From positions 226,430-290,429 of the forward strand of contig CBDCIS010000008.1 in assembly GCA_965217565.1 (NCBI GenBank): a stretch of DNA of 64,000 nucleotides, written 5' to 3'. The stretch is from CBDCIS01 sp965217565. Lineage in GTDB: Bacteria > Chloroflexota > Dehalococcoidia > Lucifugimonadales > CATOSD01. This document shows positions 1-7,670 of the stretch, in pieces; positions within the stretch are counted from its first letter, which is position 1, and each line of letters opens with the position of its first letter. A program made the position numbers and the translations under genes. The notes below the pieces were generated by a model that was not told the DNA's origin, ran no database searches, and saw nothing but the letters and a program-made list of their open reading frames with translations.

Positions 1-2
1 TA

Positions 3-161
3 ACCAGCTTCGGCCACATAGTCGATAAGTATGAGCGGCGCGGCAACAAGTTCGTCACCATCCGCGTGGAGGCGAGCAACCAGCGGGGCGAGAGGGTGGG
101 CGAGTACGATTATACCTGCATCTTCGAGTACGCAAAGGGGCAGAAGAGGCCGGACGCTTAG
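3..161 (+). CDS. MaoC-like hot-dog dehydratase, C-terminal end (partial)
   Basis: An open frame runs from the window edge to a TAG at 159-161 and gives 52 residues, including DKYERRGNKFVTIRVEA and EYDYTCIFEYAKG. This strand pattern resembles the end of MaoC/FAS1-like dehydratase domains, which hydrate or dehydrate acyl thioesters. The next gene is a second hot-dog protein, and such proteins often come in pairs. The start lies outside the window, so domain count and length are unknown. Confidence 0.6.
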   Translation, partial: TSFGHIVDKYERRGNKFVTIRVEASNQRGERVGEYDYTCIFEYAKGQKRPDA

Positions 162-171
162 CAGCGCTCAT

Positions 172-197
172 GGCAGCCACAAGGGATTTCCCCTACA
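172..197 (+). repeat. Dispersed intergenic repeat, half-unit A
   Basis: The sequence reads ggcagccacaaggga followed by tttcccctacac, one diverged half-unit of the family described at 24114, 28996, 29804, 34333 and 36128. It lies 10 bases after the stop of the MaoC fragment, in the 128-base gap before the next gene. Confidence 0.6.
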
Positions 198-289
198 CGG
201 GTTCGCGTGGATTGCCGAGCGGCTAGCCATTGCGTGGGTTCCCGCTTTCGGGCAATGACGATTCATAGAGAGTATAGGAGTTGGGCGAT

Positions 290-742
290 ATGGCTACTTC
301 CACAAGGCATCTCACGTTCGATACCATCAATTTCGGCGACGAATTGACGCCGTTCACTATCGGCGAGACGCAGGAGACTATCAACGGCGCGAGGCTGTCT
401 GAGGGGGAGGATATGGACGCGCCGCGCAACATTCATACCGACCCGGAGTTCGCCAAGGCGGGTATGTTCGGCGGCACGCTGAACGCGGGCGTAACCACGA
501 TGGCGTACCTGAACCAGATGCTGGAGCGGTGGCTGCCGGATGGCTCGTTCTACGATAACGGCCGCCTGCTCTACAAGGCGATCGAGCCGTTTCGCCCAGG
601 CGACACGGTGGTCTTCACCGGAACGGTTACGGGCAAGCGCGTGGAAGGCTCGAACAAGCTCATTGACTGCGAGATCAAGGGCACGAACCAGCACGGCAAG
701 CTGATGGGCGTGGCCGAGGCCACCCTCGCCCTGAAGGCGTAG
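290..742 (+). CDS. MaoC-like hot-dog fold protein
   Basis: This 150-residue protein has the length and pattern of single-domain MaoC-like hydratases. It has an N-terminal strand region, a central helix-like segment with GTLNAGVTTMAYLNQML, and the strand FRPGDTVVFTGTVTGKR typical of the second half of the hot-dog fold. The start is ATG 290 because AGGAG at 276-280 lies 9 bases upstream. The TTG at 281 would abut the ribosome site. The usual D-x4-H hydratase motif is not obvious (NIHTDPEFAKAG is the nearest), so the substrate cannot be named. It is followed after 5 bases by an ABC ATPase gene and may be cotranscribed with it. Confidence 0.7.
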   Translation: MATSTRHLTFDTINFGDELTPFTIGETQETINGARLSEGEDMDAPRNIHTDPEFAKAGMFGGTLNAGVTTMAYLNQMLERWLPDGSFYDNGRLLYKAIEPFRPGDTVVFTGTVTGKRVEGSNKLIDCEIKGTNQHGKLMGVAEATLALKA

Positions 743-747
743 TCCAC

Positions 748-1659
748 GTGTCGAACGCAAATAGCATCATCCAAACGGAGAAGCTCACCAAGAGCTACGG
801 CAGCGTGGAGGCGGTGGTGGATGCCGACATCGAGGTCCGGCAGGGCGAGGTGTTCGGCTACCTGGGGCCCAACGGCGCGGGCAAGTCAACGACCATTCGT
901 ATGCTGCTGGACCACATCCGGCCCACCAGCGGCTCCGCCAGAGTGTTCGGCCTGGACACGCGCGAGCACAGCGTGAACATCAAGCGTCGGATAGGCTACC
1001 TGCCGGGCGAATTCTCGCTCTACGACAACATGACGGGCGAGGAGCTGCTGCGCTACATGGGCCACCTGCGCGGCGGCGTGGATTGGGGCTACACGCTCGG
1101 GCTGGCGGAGCGTCTCGAGTCGGACCTGTCCCGCAAGTTCGCGCAGTTGTCGCGCGGTAACAAGCAGAAGCTGGGCCTCATCCAGGCGTTCATGAGCCAT
1201 CCGGAGCTCATCGTGCTGGACGAGCCCACCGGCGGTCTCGACCCGCTCATGCAGCAGGTCTTCTACGAGATGATCGATGAAGTGAAGGCCGACGGGCGCA
1301 CGGTCTTCTTCTCGTCACACAACCTGCCGGAGGTGGAGCGCATCTGCGACCGCGTCGCCTTCATCCGGGCCGGCCAGCTGGTCGCCGTCGAGGACGTGAG
1401 CGCCATTATGTTGCGGGCGTTCCACAGGTTCGAGGCGCACTTCGCGGACGGCTTCTCACGGGAGGAGTTCGAGGGCCTCGACGGGGTCTCCGCGATCAGC
1501 GTGTCCGGCGACACCGCCACCTTTGACGTAATCGGAAGCCCCGACGCCGTGATCAAGGCTCTCGCCCGGCACGAGGTTACCAAGCTGATCACCCACGAGT
1601 CGGCCCTGGAGGACATCTTCCTCGCATACTACAGCGGGAGCGAGTCCGATGCTCAATAA
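748..1659 (+). CDS. ABC-2 type exporter, ATP-binding subunit
   Basis: This 303-residue cytoplasmic ATPase powers the membrane protein encoded next. Walker A is GPNGAGKST (residues about 39-47), the signature is the variant LSRGNKQKLG, Walker B is LIVLDEPTGGLDP, and the switch histidine is in SSHNLPEVE. A roughly 80-residue C-terminal tail of the type found in ABC-2 exporters follows. The start is GTG 748, 5 bases after the preceding stop. The last 11 bases overlap the permease gene, a sign of translational coupling. The exported substrate is not evident; multidrug, polysaccharide and antibiotic exporters share this design. Confidence 0.88.
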   Translation: MSNANSIIQTEKLTKSYGSVEAVVDADIEVRQGEVFGYLGPNGAGKSTTIRMLLDHIRPTSGSARVFGLDTREHSVNIKRRIGYLPGEFSLYDNMTGEELLRYMGHLRGGVDWGYTLGLAERLESDLSRKFAQLSRGNKQKLGLIQAFMSHPELIVLDEPTGGLDPLMQQVFYEMIDEVKADGRTVFFSSHNLPEVERICDRVAFIRAGQLVAVEDVSAIMLRAFHRFEAHFADGFSREEFEGLDGVSAISVSGDTATFDVIGSPDAVIKALARHEVTKLITHESALEDIFLAYYSGSESDAQ

Positions 1660-2443
1660 CATCTTCCTCAAGACACTCCGCGACCAGCGAAAACCCATAA
1701 TGTGGTGGTCGCTCGGCCTGCTCGTCATTACGCTCATCACGGACGTCTTCTATCCGAGCTTCAAGGGCAGCACGGAGCTCAACGAACTGTTTAGCGATTC
1801 CGAGATTTTGAAGGCTTTCGCGGGGGGATTCGAGGACTTCACCTCGGGCGAAGGGTACGTCAACTCTCAGTTGCTGGTGCTGCTGATTCCGCTGCTTCTG
1901 CTGGTCTATTCGGTGCGACTGGGCACGGCCACCATCGCGGGCGAGGAGCGCGGCGGAACCCTGGACGTGCTGCTGGCGAATCCGGTCAGCCGCGTCTCCG
2001 CCCTCATCCAGAAATTCGGCGCGCTGCTCGTCGCCAACGCCGCGCTGGTCGTGGTGGTTTGGATAGCCTTGGCGATTGGGTCCGCGGCGTTCGACATGGG
2101 ACTCGATCTCTGGCATCTCACACAGGCGTGCATCTCCCTCCTCCTGTTCGGATGGGCGTTCGGCGCCGTCGCGATCGCGGCGGGAAGCGCGACCGGCAAG
2201 ACGAGCCTGACGTTCGCCCTCGCCAGCGCGGTGGGAGTGACGGCGTACCTCATGCACACCTTCGCTCCCCTGGTAGAAGGCCTCGACCCTCTGAAGTACT
2301 TGTCGCCATTCTACTACTACATCGGAGCCGACCCGCTCAGCAACGGCATCAGCATCGCCCATGGTCTTGTGCTGCTGGGCCTGACAGCGGCGCTGCTGCT
2401 GACGGCGGCCTACACCTTCGACCGCCGGGACCTGGCGGTGTAG
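1649..2443 (+). CDS. ABC-2 type exporter, membrane subunit
   Basis: This 264-residue polytopic membrane protein has about six hydrophobic segments, for example near residues 19-34, 75-91, 120-141, 160-180, 183-203 and 228-250. The motif AGEERGGTLDVLLANPVSR after the second segment is the hallmark of ABC-2 permeases. ATG 1649 overlaps the ATPase gene by 11 bases, so the two form one transporter. The TM predictions are by eye. Substrate unknown. Confidence 0.85.
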   Translation: MLNNIFLKTLRDQRKPIMWWSLGLLVITLITDVFYPSFKGSTELNELFSDSEILKAFAGGFEDFTSGEGYVNSQLLVLLIPLLLLVYSVRLGTATIAGEERGGTLDVLLANPVSRVSALIQKFGALLVANAALVVVVWIALAIGSAAFDMGLDLWHLTQACISLLLFGWAFGAVAIAAGSATGKTSLTFALASAVGVTAYLMHTFAPLVEGLDPLKYLSPFYYYIGADPLSNGISIAHGLVLLGLTAALLLTAAYTFDRRDLAV

Positions 2444-2488
2444 GCGCAGCGAGCGGACTGCCGGGCAAGCGACCGGGGTGAAAGTACC

Positions 2489-3625
2489 ATGACGCAGAAC
2501 GACAGGATAGCGGCGGCCATTCACGAGTACGACGGGCAGGGATGGCATCGCACGGGCACAACGTCGGACGTGGAGTCGGCGCATTGGCTCGCGGATAAGG
2601 CGCGCGCCTACGCCCCGAACGCCGAGCTCGAGAGCGTAGGGTTGAGCCGCATAGACCTGCGGGATTGCCACCTGGAGGCGGAGAGCAGGCGCGCAGCCGG
2701 TCTTCCGCTGTTCGACGGCGGGTTCACGGACGCGGGCGGCATTCGCGGACGGCTGGGCGCGATCGGCTCGGACGCTGAGATCGGCCTGCTGGAGGCCGGC
2801 CCCGGCGAGTTCCAGGACACGTTCGATGTGGAGCGGAAGTCGCCCGCACACGCTGCATACGTCGTGGTCACGCGGGGCGGCAGCCCCGGCCTCGCGTGCA
2901 GGAACGCGCCGCGCTTCCTCTCGCCATTCGGCCCGCCGACGCTTCAGGTCGGCAGCGAAGAGCGGGATTGGCTGGATCGGTTGGCGCGCCGCAGGGCTGA
3001 AGCCCACTTCGTCGCCAGCGTTAAGCGGGCACCTACGGAGTCCTACAACGTCGTCGCCAAGCTGCGGGGACGCAACCCAAGCCTTCAGCCGTTGATGGTG
3101 ATGACGCCACGCAGCGGGTGGTGGCATTGCGCCGCGGAAAGGGGCGGCGGCATCGCGTGCTGGCTCGAGGTGATGAGGCGGCTTGCCAACGCCGGCCCCG
3201 CTCGCGACGTCATATTCGTCGCCACCACAGGCCACGAGCTTGGGCTGCTGGGCATCCACGCCTTCCTGGAGCAAAGACCCAGACTCGTGGACGGCAGCGT
3301 AGCGTGGATGCACTTCGGGGCGTCGATTGGCGCGGCGAAAGACCCCGGCGTGCGGCTGGGCGCGTCGAACGCCGAGCTCGAACACGCCGCGCAGACCGCT
3401 CTGGCACGGCACGACGCGCCGGAGACGCCGCCCGTCGCTCGCGGCGAGATGGTTGGAGCGGAGTCCAACGTGGTGCACGGTAAGGGCGCGCGATGCGTCG
3501 CGCTGGCTGGCGGGCACGCCTATTTTCATATCGAGACCGACCGCTGGCCCCACGCGGTCAACGTGGGCGCCGTGGCTCGCTACGCTAACGCCTTCGCGGA
3601 CGTGGCGGTGGACCTCGCGGGGTGA
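2489..3625 (+). CDS. M28 peptidase-like protein, metal site degenerate
   Basis: The 378-residue protein has the outline of zinc aminopeptidases of family M28. A roughly 200-residue region resembling a protease-associated insertion precedes a C-terminal half in which PLMVMTPRSGWW sits where the H-x-D metal motif normally lies. ERGGGIACWLE replaces the (N)D-x-SG segment, ATTGHELGLLG replaces the E-E pair, and FHIETDRWPHAVN is the last metal-histidine region. Only the final His is clearly kept, so catalysis is doubtful and a binding role is possible. There is no signal peptide. ATG 2489 is preceded by ggggtgaaagtacc. It may form an operon with the exporter and ilvA. Confidence 0.6.
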   Translation: MTQNDRIAAAIHEYDGQGWHRTGTTSDVESAHWLADKARAYAPNAELESVGLSRIDLRDCHLEAESRRAAGLPLFDGGFTDAGGIRGRLGAIGSDAEIGLLEAGPGEFQDTFDVERKSPAHAAYVVVTRGGSPGLACRNAPRFLSPFGPPTLQVGSEERDWLDRLARRRAEAHFVASVKRAPTESYNVVAKLRGRNPSLQPLMVMTPRSGWWHCAAERGGGIACWLEVMRRLANAGPARDVIFVATTGHELGLLGIHAFLEQRPRLVDGSVAWMHFGASIGAAKDPGVRLGASNAELEHAAQTALARHDAPETPPVARGEMVGAESNVVHGKGARCVALAGGHAYFHIETDRWPHAVNVGAVARYANAFADVAVDLAG

Positions 3626-3660
3626 CGCTGCAACGGCGGGATATTCTAGGAGACATCGAA

Positions 3661-4641
3661 TTGGCAACACGACCGACCCTTCTGGACGTCATAGAAGCCA
3701 AACGGAGAATTGCGCCCTATGTTACGCGCACTCCCCTTCATCACTACTTGTCGCTGGACAAGCTGCTGGACGCCGAGGTTTACGTAAAGCACGAGAACCA
3801 CCAGCGGTTGGGCGCGTTCAAGATGCGGGGCGGCTTCAACCTAATCTCTCAGCTTTCAGAGGAAGAGAAGCGGAGGGGCGTGATAACGGCATCCACCGGC
3901 AACCATGGGCAGTCCATCGCCTACGCATCGAGCGTTTTCGGAGTCAAGGCGGTCATAGTGGTGCCGGAGGGCGCGAACCCCGGCAAGGTGGAGTCGATAC
4001 GCAACCTGGGCGCGGACATCGTCTTTCATGGCAGAGATTTCGACGAGTCGCGCGGGTACGTGGAGAGGGCATCCAAAGAAGAGGGATACAGGTACATCCA
4101 CTCCGCCAACGAGCCGATGCTGGTGGCCGGAGTTGGCACCTACGCGCTGGAGGTTATGGAAGACCTGCCGGACGTGGAGGTCATCATCGTTCCGATTGGC
4201 GGCGGCAGCGGCGCGTGCGGAGTGTGCATCGCGGCCAAGGGAGTCAACCCCAACGTTAGAGTGGTAGGGGTGCAGGCTGCCAGCGCGCCCGCGGCCTACC
4301 TGTCGTGGAGCAAGGGCCGTATCGTCGAGTCCGAGATGAACACGGCTGCGGAGGGACTGGCTACGCGCGTCGGGTTCGAGATGACGCAGGAGATTCTGCG
4401 CGACATGCTGGACGACTTCGTGCTCGTGAGCGAGGCGGAGTTAAACCGCGCGATAGCGCTTCACCTGGAACATACGCACAACCTGACCGAGCACGCGGGC
4501 GCGGCGTCCCTGGCGGCAGCAGTCAAGATAAGGGAGCAGCTCAAGGGAATGAAGGTGGCGCTCATTATGAGCGGAGGCAACGTCACGCTGGCACACCTGG
4601 AGGCCGCGCTCGAGCAGGCAAAGGGTGAAAATCCCCGGTAG
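3661..4641 (+). CDS. ilvA: Threonine dehydratase (PLP-dependent)
   Basis: This 326-residue fold-type II PLP enzyme deaminates threonine (or serine) to the 2-oxo acid, the entry step to isoleucine. The PLP lysine lies in LGAFKMRGG (about residues 45-53), the phosphate-binding loop is GGGSGACG, and STGNHGQSIAYAS is the substrate loop. It ends after the catalytic domain with no ACT-like regulatory domain, as in the catabolic/TdcB length class. The start is TTG 3661, 7 bases after AGGAGA (3648-3653). An upstream GTG at 3622 overlaps the previous gene and lacks a ribosome site. Serine racemase-like activity cannot be excluded. Confidence 0.85.
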   Translation: MATRPTLLDVIEAKRRIAPYVTRTPLHHYLSLDKLLDAEVYVKHENHQRLGAFKMRGGFNLISQLSEEEKRRGVITASTGNHGQSIAYASSVFGVKAVIVVPEGANPGKVESIRNLGADIVFHGRDFDESRGYVERASKEEGYRYIHSANEPMLVAGVGTYALEVMEDLPDVEVIIVPIGGGSGACGVCIAAKGVNPNVRVVGVQAASAPAAYLSWSKGRIVESEMNTAAEGLATRVGFEMTQEILRDMLDDFVLVSEAELNRAIALHLEHTHNLTEHAGAASLAAAVKIREQLKGMKVALIMSGGNVTLAHLEAALEQAKGENPR

Positions 4642-4663
4642 GGGCGCCGCCCGGTCGCCCCTA
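4639..4663. terminator. Palindrome between convergent stop codons
   Basis: TAGGGGCG (4639-4646) and CGCCCCTA (4656-4663) form a perfect 8-bp inverted repeat with a 9-base loop. The left arm contains the stop codon of ilvA and the right arm contains the stop of the minus-strand gene, so one hairpin could end both transcripts. There is no U-tract, so its terminator role is inferred. Confidence 0.5.
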
Positions 4664-5425
4664 TGGCTGGCCCTCCTCTGCCTCCAGCGCCCGGATTTCC
4701 GCGTCTAGCTCGCCGAGCCTTACGTATTCCTCTTGCAGAATATGGAAGCACCTCTGGAGATAGAGGTTGGCGAGCTTTGCGTTGCCGCTGCCGCTGGATT
4801 TCGCCGCCTCGACGAGGCGGGGTATCTGGTGGTTCTCAGGGAGCAGCTTTGACAGCACGATGATGTCGGACTCGGCCTCCCTAGCCATTGCCTCTTCCCC
4901 GCCTTCGACGGCGAACCGCAGCCGTCCGACTAGCTTGGTCAATTCGCCGAGCTTGTCGCCATCGCTCATCAGGCCATACATTACCTCGTTGATGCTGAGT
5001 CCTTCGGCTTCGTGCGACGGGAGCGCCTCGGCGGGCTGGGCAACGGGCGCAAGATCGGAATAGGCCTGGGTGTAGTTTTCCACGACGTCATTCACAACTG
5101 TCATCGCGGAAACGACGTCCGACGGGTCGATGCTGCCGCCAAACACAATGTCGTCGTCGCGAATGTTCGCCAACTCCGTCAGATAGTCGTAGTCCCTGAT
5201 CTGTTCCGGAAAGGGCGGGAACGCGAACGCCGACAAGTCCTTTGGCCCAAACTCGCCGATCTGGTTCATTAGGAACGGAGGCACGTACTTGGAAACGTCC
5301 ACCGTGATGGGCAGGACTACGAGATACGTCGCCCACAACTCTTCCGTGTCCGCGGAGTTTCTGAAGAAGAGGAGAGCATGTCCTCTGGGTTGATTTTGGC
5401 TGCCTCTTTCGAATACCAAGTCCAT
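4661..5425 (-). CDS. Conserved-looking hypothetical protein
   Basis: I do not recognise this 254-residue soluble protein. Its N-terminal part (residues 1-65) is strand-rich, with RGHALLFFRNSADTEELWATYLV and PPFLMNQIGEF. The C-terminal half is acidic and helical, with likely coiled coil in the last 60 residues (ending ELDAEIRALEAEEGQP). The start is ATG 5425 with only a weak purine-rich site upstream (gcggaaaacaag). A TATAAT on the minus strand at 5490-5495 could be its -10. It is convergent with ilvA and divergent from pyrD. Confidence 0.65.
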   Translation of the reverse strand: MDLVFERGSQNQPRGHALLFFRNSADTEELWATYLVVLPITVDVSKYVPPFLMNQIGEFGPKDLSAFAFPPFPEQIRDYDYLTELANIRDDDIVFGGSIDPSDVVSAMTVVNDVVENYTQAYSDLAPVAQPAEALPSHEAEGLSINEVMYGLMSDGDKLGELTKLVGRLRFAVEGGEEAMAREAESDIIVLSKLLPENHQIPRLVEAAKSSGSGNAKLANLYLQRCFHILQEEYVRLGELDAEIRALEAEEGQP

Positions 5426-5489
5426 ATCTTGTTTTCCGCAATGCTCCCAAGTAGGGTTGAGACGCTGCCGCTAACAGGGCTGAGTTACC

Positions 5490-5495
5490 ATTATA
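5490..5495 (-). promoter_or_regulatory. Possible -10 element for the 5425 gene
   Basis: Read on the minus strand the bases are TATAAT, 65 bases upstream of the start at 5425. No good -35 hexamer is visible at 16-18 bases, so this is only a candidate. Confidence 0.35.
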
Positions 5496-5569
5496 CGTTA
5501 CAAATCGCCGAATTAGGTGACGCGCTCTTTCAATTCAGGCGGCGGGGCAGGTTTTTCCGTCGTCATAAT

Positions 5570-5578
5570 TGCTATAAT
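5570..5578 (+). promoter_or_regulatory. Extended -10 promoter for pyrD
   Basis: TGCTATAAT (TG at 5570-5571, TATAAT at 5573-5578) is a perfect extended -10 element. The -35 region is only T-rich (near 5551-5556), which is acceptable for this promoter class. Transcription from about 5585 starts downstream of the N-terminal part of the longest open frame and favours the GTG start at 5643. Confidence 0.55.
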
Positions 5579-5642
5579 CTGTGCGGTTACCCTCTCGACT
5601 ATACGCAGCGTCCCAGCCCAAACAGAGGTTCCCGCGAGAATC

Positions 5643-6674
5643 GTGCTCATTCTAAACCCGGATACGTACAGGCTGATAGCGAAGAGACTGCTCTTCCACA
5701 TTCCACCGGAGACGGCGCATACCATCACCGGCGCGGTCCTGAAACAGACGCAGTTTTGGCAAGGCATCTCTCCCGCCTTCCGTGTGCGGAACCCGAGCCT
5801 GGAAGTGGATCTGTCGGGCCTGAAGCTGAAGAGTCCGGTCGGCGTCGCGGCCGGCTACGACAAGAATTGCGAGTTCCTGCCCTCGCTTGCGGCGCTGGGC
5901 TTCGGCTACGTTACGGGCGGAACGGTCACACGGCAAGCGCGATCCGGCAATCCAAGCCCGCGCATTATCAGGTACACCGAAGACGAATCGCTGATCAACT
6001 CGCTGGGATTTCCCAACCGGGGCGTGGAGTTCGCGGCGCGACAGTTGGAGCGGCAGCGAGACTCCACCGGCGACACGCCGGTAGTCGTCAGCGTATCCGG
6101 CACTACCATCGACGAGATAGTCGCCTGTCACCGCAGAATGGAGTCGCTCGTTGATGCTATCGAAATCAATATCAGCTCGCCCAATACGCTCGGATTGCGC
6201 GTCTTCCAGGAGCAGGACGCCCTGGCAGATTTGCTAACCGCAGTGAACCCCGCCAGAACGAAGCCCCTGTTTGTGAAGCTGCCCCCCTACCCGTCTTACC
6301 AGGCTTCCTCTTCCGCGTCGAACCGGATGAGGGAATCTGTGTTGGCTCTGGCCGGTGTGTGCACAGGGCAGGGCGTGGAGGCGTTGACACTCGCCAACAC
6401 CTGGCCGGCCAGGGACTCCCGGCTCGCGGTAGGCTCAGGCGGCATCAGCGGAAGGGTGGTCTTTGCCGATACGATCCGGATGGTGGCGGAGGTAAAGGCC
6501 GAGGTGGGCGCAAACGTAGCCATAAACGCCTGCGGAGGCATCTTCTCCGGGCAGGACGCATTCATGGCGCTGGCAGCCGGAGCTACGACAGTCCAACTGT
6601 ACACCGCCATGGTGTACCGTGGCCCTGGAATTGTGAAGCGAATAAACCAGGAACTGCTGGCGCTTTTGAGATGA
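5643..6674 (+). CDS. pyrD: Dihydroorotate dehydrogenase, class 2 (quinone-dependent)
   Basis: The enzyme oxidises dihydroorotate to orotate in pyrimidine synthesis and passes electrons to membrane quinone. The N-terminal amphipathic region (NPDTYRLIAKRLLFHIPPE) is the quinone-tunnel and membrane-binding part specific to class 2. The FMN barrel follows, with VGVAAGYDKN and NSLGFPNRG, the catalytic serine in NISSPNTLGLR, and phosphate-binding GGISG and NACGG. GTG 5643 gives 343 residues, the usual class 2 length. The frame is open back to 5517, but a promoter lies inside that extension. No other pyrimidine gene is adjacent. Confidence 0.88.
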   Translation: MLILNPDTYRLIAKRLLFHIPPETAHTITGAVLKQTQFWQGISPAFRVRNPSLEVDLSGLKLKSPVGVAAGYDKNCEFLPSLAALGFGYVTGGTVTRQARSGNPSPRIIRYTEDESLINSLGFPNRGVEFAARQLERQRDSTGDTPVVVSVSGTTIDEIVACHRRMESLVDAIEINISSPNTLGLRVFQEQDALADLLTAVNPARTKPLFVKLPPYPSYQASSSASNRMRESVLALAGVCTGQGVEALTLANTWPARDSRLAVGSGGISGRVVFADTIRMVAEVKAEVGANVAINACGGIFSGQDAFMALAAGATTVQLYTAMVYRGPGIVKRINQELLALLR

Positions 6675-6770
6675 TTAGGAAGGTTGAACTCCCCGAATGG
6701 CTATAATCAGGATGAACAGGACGATTGGCAGCATTATCATCCACCAGATTCTGCGTGGGCTCAGTTTCAC
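6675..6770 (-). CDS. Candidate 31-residue single-TM small protein
   Basis: A short minus-strand frame begins at GTG 6770 with a good ribosome site (AGGGAG, about 6 bases upstream) and ends at TAA 6675-6677, directly beside the pyrD stop. The peptide has a basic N-terminus (KLSPRR) followed by a hydrophobic stretch (IWWMIMLPIVLFILIIAI), so it could sit in the membrane as a single helix. The length is below usual gene-calling limits. There is no homology evidence; the case rests on the ribosome site and the clean topology. Confidence 0.4.
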   Translation of the reverse strand: MKLSPRRIWWMIMLPIVLFILIIAIRGVQPS

Positions 6771-6857
6771 TTCGCTCTCCCTCGACGCGCGCGCCAAGAC
6801 TCACTTCTGTTTCAGACCAGGCTATTCTAGCACTACAGGCGGAGGGGCACCTTAGAC

Positions 6858-7670
6858 ATGGGTTACAGACTAATCGCCCTGGACATAGATGGGACGATAC
6901 GAAGCAACGAATACGCGCTGTCGCCGCGCACCCGCCGGAGCATTGCCAGGGTGATGGACGAAGGGGTGGCCGTTACGCTGGCGACGGGCAGGATGTTTCA
7001 ATCGGCGGTGCGCTCGACCTCAGAGCTCAACATCAAGTCGCCTATCGTCTCCTTCCAGGGCGCGCATATCGCGGACCCGACGACGGGAGACGTGCTCTGG
7101 CACATGCCATTGACGGCCATGATGACCTCAATCGCGCTGGACGAGTTGGCGTCGTGGGAGATGGACGTGATGGGCTACTACGGCGGCGAGGTGTATGTCA
7201 GCGAAATGACCTCATGGGTGGAAGGCTACGCGGAGAGAAACGAGGTAGTCGTCAACCTGGTGGACAACCTCAGGGATTTCGCCGTCAACGAGTTTACGCG
7301 CCTCGTGGTGGTCGGCGACGAGGAGAAGATACAGAGCCTGGAAACGGACATGAACGCCAAGTTCGAATCGCGGCTGCACGTGACGAGGTCGCTGCCCCAC
7401 TTCTGCGAGATTCTGCATCCCGACGGCGGCAAGGACAAGGCGTTGGCCTGGCTGTGCGACTACCTGGGGATTCGGCAGAACGAGGCTATCGCGTTCGGCA
7501 ACGGATACAACGACGTTCACATGCTGGAGTGGGCCGGGCTTGGCGTAGCGATAGGCGGCGCAGTCCCCGAGGTTCTCGAAGTCGCGGATAGAGTAGCCCC
7601 CCCAATAGAGGAGGACGGCGCGGCCCAGGTCATAGAGGAGTTGCTCGGCCAGGGACTAATCGGCCGATGA
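6858..7670 (+). CDS. HAD-superfamily phosphatase, Cof type
   Basis: The protein (270 residues) is a cytoplasmic haloacid-dehalogenase-type hydrolase with a C2b cap, a family that dephosphorylates sugar phosphates and cofactors such as FMN. Motif I is LDIDGTI (aspartates at about residues 9 and 11), motif II is LATGR, motif III is the lysine in GGKDKA, and motif IV is AFGNGYNDVHML. GGAGGGG at 6841-6847 precedes ATG 6858. It overlaps the ribokinase gene by 4 bases (ATGA), so the two are coupled. The exact substrate is not readable. Confidence 0.85.
   Translation: MGYRLIALDIDGTIRSNEYALSPRTRRSIARVMDEGVAVTLATGRMFQSAVRSTSELNIKSPIVSFQGAHIADPTTGDVLWHMPLTAMMTSIALDELASWEMDVMGYYGGEVYVSEMTSWVEGYAERNEVVVNLVDNLRDFAVNEFTRLVVVGDEEKIQSLETDMNAKFESRLHVTRSLPHFCEILHPDGGKDKALAWLCDYLGIRQNEAIAFGNGYNDVHMLEWAGLGVAIGGAVPEVLEVADRVAPPIEEDGAAQVIEELLGQGLIGR

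Noticed and set aside
1589..3670. Very long minus-strand open frame (693 codons)
   Set aside because: It lies opposite the ABC permease and M28-like genes, is rich in Arg/His/Gln/Val as expected for an antisense shadow in GC-rich DNA, and has no family motif.
5517..5642. N-terminal extension of pyrD with a hydrophobic segment as signal anchor
   Set aside because: A perfect extended -10 element lies inside it and the class 2 family starts at the GTG at 5643.
6702..6707. TATAAT on the plus strand upstream of the HAD gene
   Set aside because: The nearest TTGAAC is only 12 bases away and the TG of an extended -10 is one base out of place; it also lies inside the small minus-strand frame.
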